A stretch of DNA of 17,105 nucleotides from DATAEE01 sp036257535 (GTDB lineage: Bacteria; Acidobacteriota; Vicinamibacteria; Vicinamibacterales; 2-12-FULL-66-21). This document shows, in pieces, positions 15,402 through 17,105 of this stretch. Every line of letters begins with the position of its first letter. Positions within the stretch are counted from its first letter, which is position 1. The translations under genes were made by a program, and so were the position numbers. The notes under the pieces are model-generated. The model was not told where the DNA came from and ran no database searches. It was given only the letters and a program-made list of their open reading frames with translations. The stretch spans positions 1-17,105 of the forward strand of contig DATAFJ010000044.1 in NCBI GenBank assembly GCA_036257535.1, in the 5' to 3' direction.

Positions 15402-16344
15402 CGAGGACCTCCGCCTGGGGCCAGCGCGCGAGGGCGCGCCTGACGGCGGCGCTCCGCCGGGTCAGCCGCTCGCGCTTGACGATCGCCTTGAATGCCTCGC
15501 CGAGCTGGCGCCTCCACCAGTCGCCTCCCGGCTTCGCTTTCGACCAGGCACCGGCGAGCGCTTCGAGGCACGATTCGTCCCCTACGGCCGTGACGGCTGC
15601 CAGGAACCCGACGGGCAGCGGCTCCGATGCCGCAGCGAGCGCCTCGCGCAGGTCGTAGAGCATCACGCGGCTGCCGCGCGCGGCAAGCACCTGGTGCGCC
15701 GCGCCCCGCGCCGCGCGCCAGGCGGCGCGTTCTTCCGCGCGCCGCGCCGCCGATTCCCGATCGCGCAGCATCTCGACGAGATGACCGAGCGTTCCAAGGG
15801 GCGTCGTCTCGCCGTCGGTCTGAATCGCCGCGCGGACCGCTTCGGGATCGTCAGGCAGACGCGCGAGGAATTGCTCGAGGCTGGCCTCTTCAAAAACACC
15901 CGGCGGGGGAGTGGCCGCGCGGCCTCCGTACAGCTCGTCCAGCGCTTCGTGAGCCGCCAGCCGGACCGGCTCGGGCCGGCGCCGGTCCATGCCGATCGAG
16001 GTCAATCCCTCGAGTGCCCGCGCCGCCGTCTCGCGATCGTCGAATCGCAGGAAGCTGCGTACGAGGGCGACCGCCGCAACTGCCGCCCGCGGATCGGAGT
16101 CGGTGAGCCGTTCGAGCGCAGGACCGAGCGCGCGGCGATCGCCGATCGCCTCGAGCGCCCGAAGAATTGCCGTTCGTGCCGGCGCCGGCGGATCGGCGCT
16201 CAGCGCATCCAGGAGCCGGGTGACCGCGCGCGGACCGATAATCGCCAGCCGCGCGATCGCCGCCTCGCGCCGGATCTCGTCGTCGCTCGCGAGCTCGGCG
16301 ACGAGCCGGCTGATGTCGCGCACCGCCGATGACTTGATCACCAT
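15349..16344 (-). CDS. HEAT-repeat protein
   Basis: This 331-residue protein is predicted soluble, with no signal or membrane segment. Repeated helix pairs fit HEAT or PBS-lyase HEAT units, for example DDEIRREAAIARLAIIGP (21-38), TAILRALEAIGDRRALGPAL and DSDPRAAVAAVALVRSFLRF (81-100), with a similar unit near the C-terminus (FLAAVTAVGDESCLEALAGA). Such proteins are scaffolds or score as repair-associated, and no enzyme activity can be read from it. A middle segment (190-230) is Arg/Ala-rich and probably a long helix. ATG 16344 has no good ribosome site, and GTG at 16341 is an alternative. Its end runs 53 bases into proS, giving a convergent overlap. The start faces the inverted octamer array, which separates it from the divergent DUF192 gene. 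Confidence 0.8.
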   Translation of the reverse strand: MVIKSSAVRDISRLVAELASDDEIRREAAIARLAIIGPRAVTRLLDALSADPPAPARTAILRALEAIGDRRALGPALERLTDSDPRAAVAAVALVRSFLRFDDRETAARALEGLTSIGMDRRRPEPVRLAAHEALDELYGGRAATPPPGVFEEASLEQFLARLPDDPEAVRAAIQTDGETTPLGTLGHLVEMLRDRESAARRAEERAAWRAARGAAHQVLAARGSRVMLYDLREALAAASEPLPVGFLAAVTAVGDESCLEALAGAWSKAKPGGDWWRRQLGEAFKAIVKRERLTRRSAAVRRALARWPQAEVLVSTPSRTTPRQPPAGRT

Positions 16345-16349
16345 GGGTA

Positions 16350-16432
16350 ATTTGGCGATTTGGTGATCTGGTGATTTGGTGATTTGATCTCAAACAAGAT
16401 CACCAAATCACCAGATCACCAAATCACGAGAT
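16350..16432. repeat. Inverted array of 8-base units (ATTTGGTG)
   Basis: The left side holds five units of period 8: attggcg-type (16350), atttggtg (16358), atctggtg (16366), atttggtg (16374) and atttgatc (16382). The right side holds their complements: caccaaat (16401), caccagat (16409), caccaaat (16417) and cacgagat (16425). Positions 16357-16383 and 16399-16425 form a perfect 27-bp inverted repeat with a 15-base loop. It is AT-rich in a GC-rich context and lies between the divergent starts at 16344 and 16439. It could be a hairpin, a regulator site or a repeat element. I do not recognise its family with certainty. Confidence 0.85.
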
Positions 16433-16438
16433 GATTAT

Positions 16439-16897
16439 ATGAGGGGAGCGGTTCTGGGAGCGGCGTTTGCCGCGACGGCGTGGAGCGGCGCAATCGCCGG
16501 CCAGTGGGCCGCGCCGCGCGGGGAGGTCATCTTTCCCGACAAGACCCGTGTCTCGGTCGAGATCGCGCGGGCACCCGCCGAGCGCGAGCGCGGGCTCATG
16601 TTCCGCGAGCGGATGGGACCCGAGGAAGGGATGATCTTTCTCTTCGAGGAGGCTGGATCGCATCCGTTCTGGATGAAGAACACGCTGATCCCGCTCGACA
16701 TGATCTGGCTCGACCCCGGCCGGAAAATCGTGCACATCGCGCACTCGGTCCCGCCATGCAAGGCCGACCCGTGCCCCACGTATCCGCACGAGGGCCAGGC
16801 CCTCTATGTCGTTGAAGTGAACGCCGGCTTCGCGAAAAAGCACGCCGTGAAGGTGGGCGACGTCCTCGAGTTCAAGGGATTGGAGAAAAAAGAATAG
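16439..16897 (+). CDS. Secreted DUF192 family protein
   Basis: This 152-residue protein has a signal peptide (MRGAVLGAAFAATAWSGAIAG, cut near residue 21) and one DUF192 domain. The domain carries the family marks: EIARAPAERERGLMFRERM (41-59), EEGMIFLFE, HPFWMKNTLIPLDMIW (75-90) and VPPCKADPCPTYP (104-116) with its pair of cysteines, then YVVEVNAGFA and VGDVLEF. DUF192 proteins are common small exported proteins with no established biochemical role. The ATG at 16439 follows the octamer array, with only a weak ribosome site. The final codons and stop are built into the stem of the terminator at 16886-16926. Confidence 0.92.
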   Translation: MRGAVLGAAFAATAWSGAIAGQWAAPRGEVIFPDKTRVSVEIARAPAERERGLMFRERMGPEEGMIFLFEEAGSHPFWMKNTLIPLDMIWLDPGRKIVHIAHSVPPCKADPCPTYPHEGQALYVVEVNAGFAKKHAVKVGDVLEFKGLEKKE

Positions 16898-16926
16898 GCC
16901 CGGCCTGAAAGGCCGGGCCTATTCTT
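16886..16926. terminator. Bidirectional terminator after the DUF192 gene
   Basis: A perfect 17-bp stem (16890-16906 with 16910-16926, core aggcccggcct) closes on a gaa loop. An A tract at 16885-16891 lies on the left and attctt on the right, so the hairpin can stop rightward transcription and also the leftward transcript of the OmpA-type gene that ends at 16949. The DUF192 stop codon (16895-16897) is inside the stem. Confidence 0.9.
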
Positions 16927-16950
16927 CCGGTTCGTTCCCGCCGGTTCGTT
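16927..16950. repeat. Short tandem direct repeat ccggttcgtt
   Basis: ccggttcgtt occurs at 16927-16936 and 16941-16950, as 14-base units differing at one base (cccg and accg). The second copy overlaps the stop codon of the minus-strand OmpA-type gene. It is probably a chance or slippage duplication. Confidence 0.5.
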
Positions 16951-17105
16951 ACCGCTGCAATCTCACGACCATCGCGGCGCGCCGGTTGAGGCGCCGGGTT
17001 TCTTCACGCGCGTTGTCGTGCTTCGGCCGCTCCTCGCCGTAGCTCACCGTGCGCAGCCGGTCGGGCCCGATGCCGCGGCTCTGCAGGTAGTCCCGCACCG
17101 CGTGC
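16949..17105 (-). CDS. OmpA/Pal-type protein, C-terminal fragment
   Basis: The last 51 residues of a minus-strand protein are visible; the 5' part lies beyond the right edge. The sequence HAVRDYLQSRGIGPDRLRTV, then SYGEERPKHDNAREETRRLN and RRAAMVVRL, is the end of an OmpA C-terminal peptidoglycan-binding domain. In Pal proteins the equivalent reads close to A-V-x-x-Y-L ... DRL-x-T-V-S-Y-G-E-E-R-P ... NRRA. The Asn-Arg-Arg pair is the conserved peptidoglycan-contact end. It is therefore probably a Pal lipoprotein of the Tol-Pal system or a related OmpA-domain protein. The N-terminal lipobox cannot be checked. Transcription ends at the bidirectional terminator to its left. Confidence 0.85.
   Translation of the reverse strand, partial: HAVRDYLQSRGIGPDRLRTVSYGEERPKHDNAREETRRLNRRAAMVVRLQR

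Noticed and set aside
16350..16432. CRISPR array
   Set aside because: Units are 8 bases without spacers and the array is inverted, unlike CRISPR repeats.

Overview
The window is GC-rich, gene-dense bacterial DNA with short gaps, many stop/start overlaps and frequent GTG starts. The gene content suggests an Acidobacteriota-like bacterium, perhaps class Vicinamibacteria: a type IV pilus locus with tandem short pilins, a VKOR-DsbA fusion, a kinase of the HEFRNGLATIHGY type, an archaeal/eukaryotic-type prolyl-tRNA synthetase and several Ala/Pro-rich secreted proteins. This placement is inferred from family resemblance, not from a search.

Positions 1-11232 form one plus-strand block built around a type IV pilus. 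It opens with the C-terminus of a pilin and a terminator. Next comes a large REP-like inverted repeat whose right arm supplies the start codon and leader peptide of a second pilin. Overlapping that pilin is a VKOR-DsbA disulfide-forming enzyme. Then follow an ABC-2 exporter (ATPase and permease), a membrane-anchored TPR-like protein, the prepilin peptidase PilD, and a PilS-like histidine kinase. After a 178-base gap holding a candidate sigma-54 promoter come three pseudopilin genes (PilV-, PilW- and PilX-like), a secreted coiled-coil protein and a PilR-like sigma-54 activator. The exporter next to pilin and pilD resembles the arrangement of the Myxococcus xanthus pilGHI genes. The pilus motor, platform and secretin genes (pilB, pilT, pilC, pilM-Q) are not in the window.

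Positions 11229-15401 hold housekeeping metabolism. aroB (minus strand, shikimate pathway) meets the regulator tail to tail, sharing the bases ctag. nadB (NAD synthesis) diverges from aroB across 31 bases and is translationally coupled to proS.

Positions 15349-17105 hold a minus-strand HEAT-repeat protein whose end overlaps the proS end by 53 bases, an inverted array of 8-base units between two divergent starts, a secreted DUF192 protein, a strong bidirectional terminator, and the C-terminus of a minus-strand OmpA/Pal-type protein running off the right edge.

The working picture is that PilS/PilR may sense a signal and switch on pilin or pseudopilin transcription with sigma-54, PilD cleaves the prepilins, VKOR-DsbA may oxidise the paired cysteines in the pilins, and the exporter plus TPR protein supports assembly. 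The most unusual single feature is the mobile-type repeat that has become the 5' coding end of a pilin gene.
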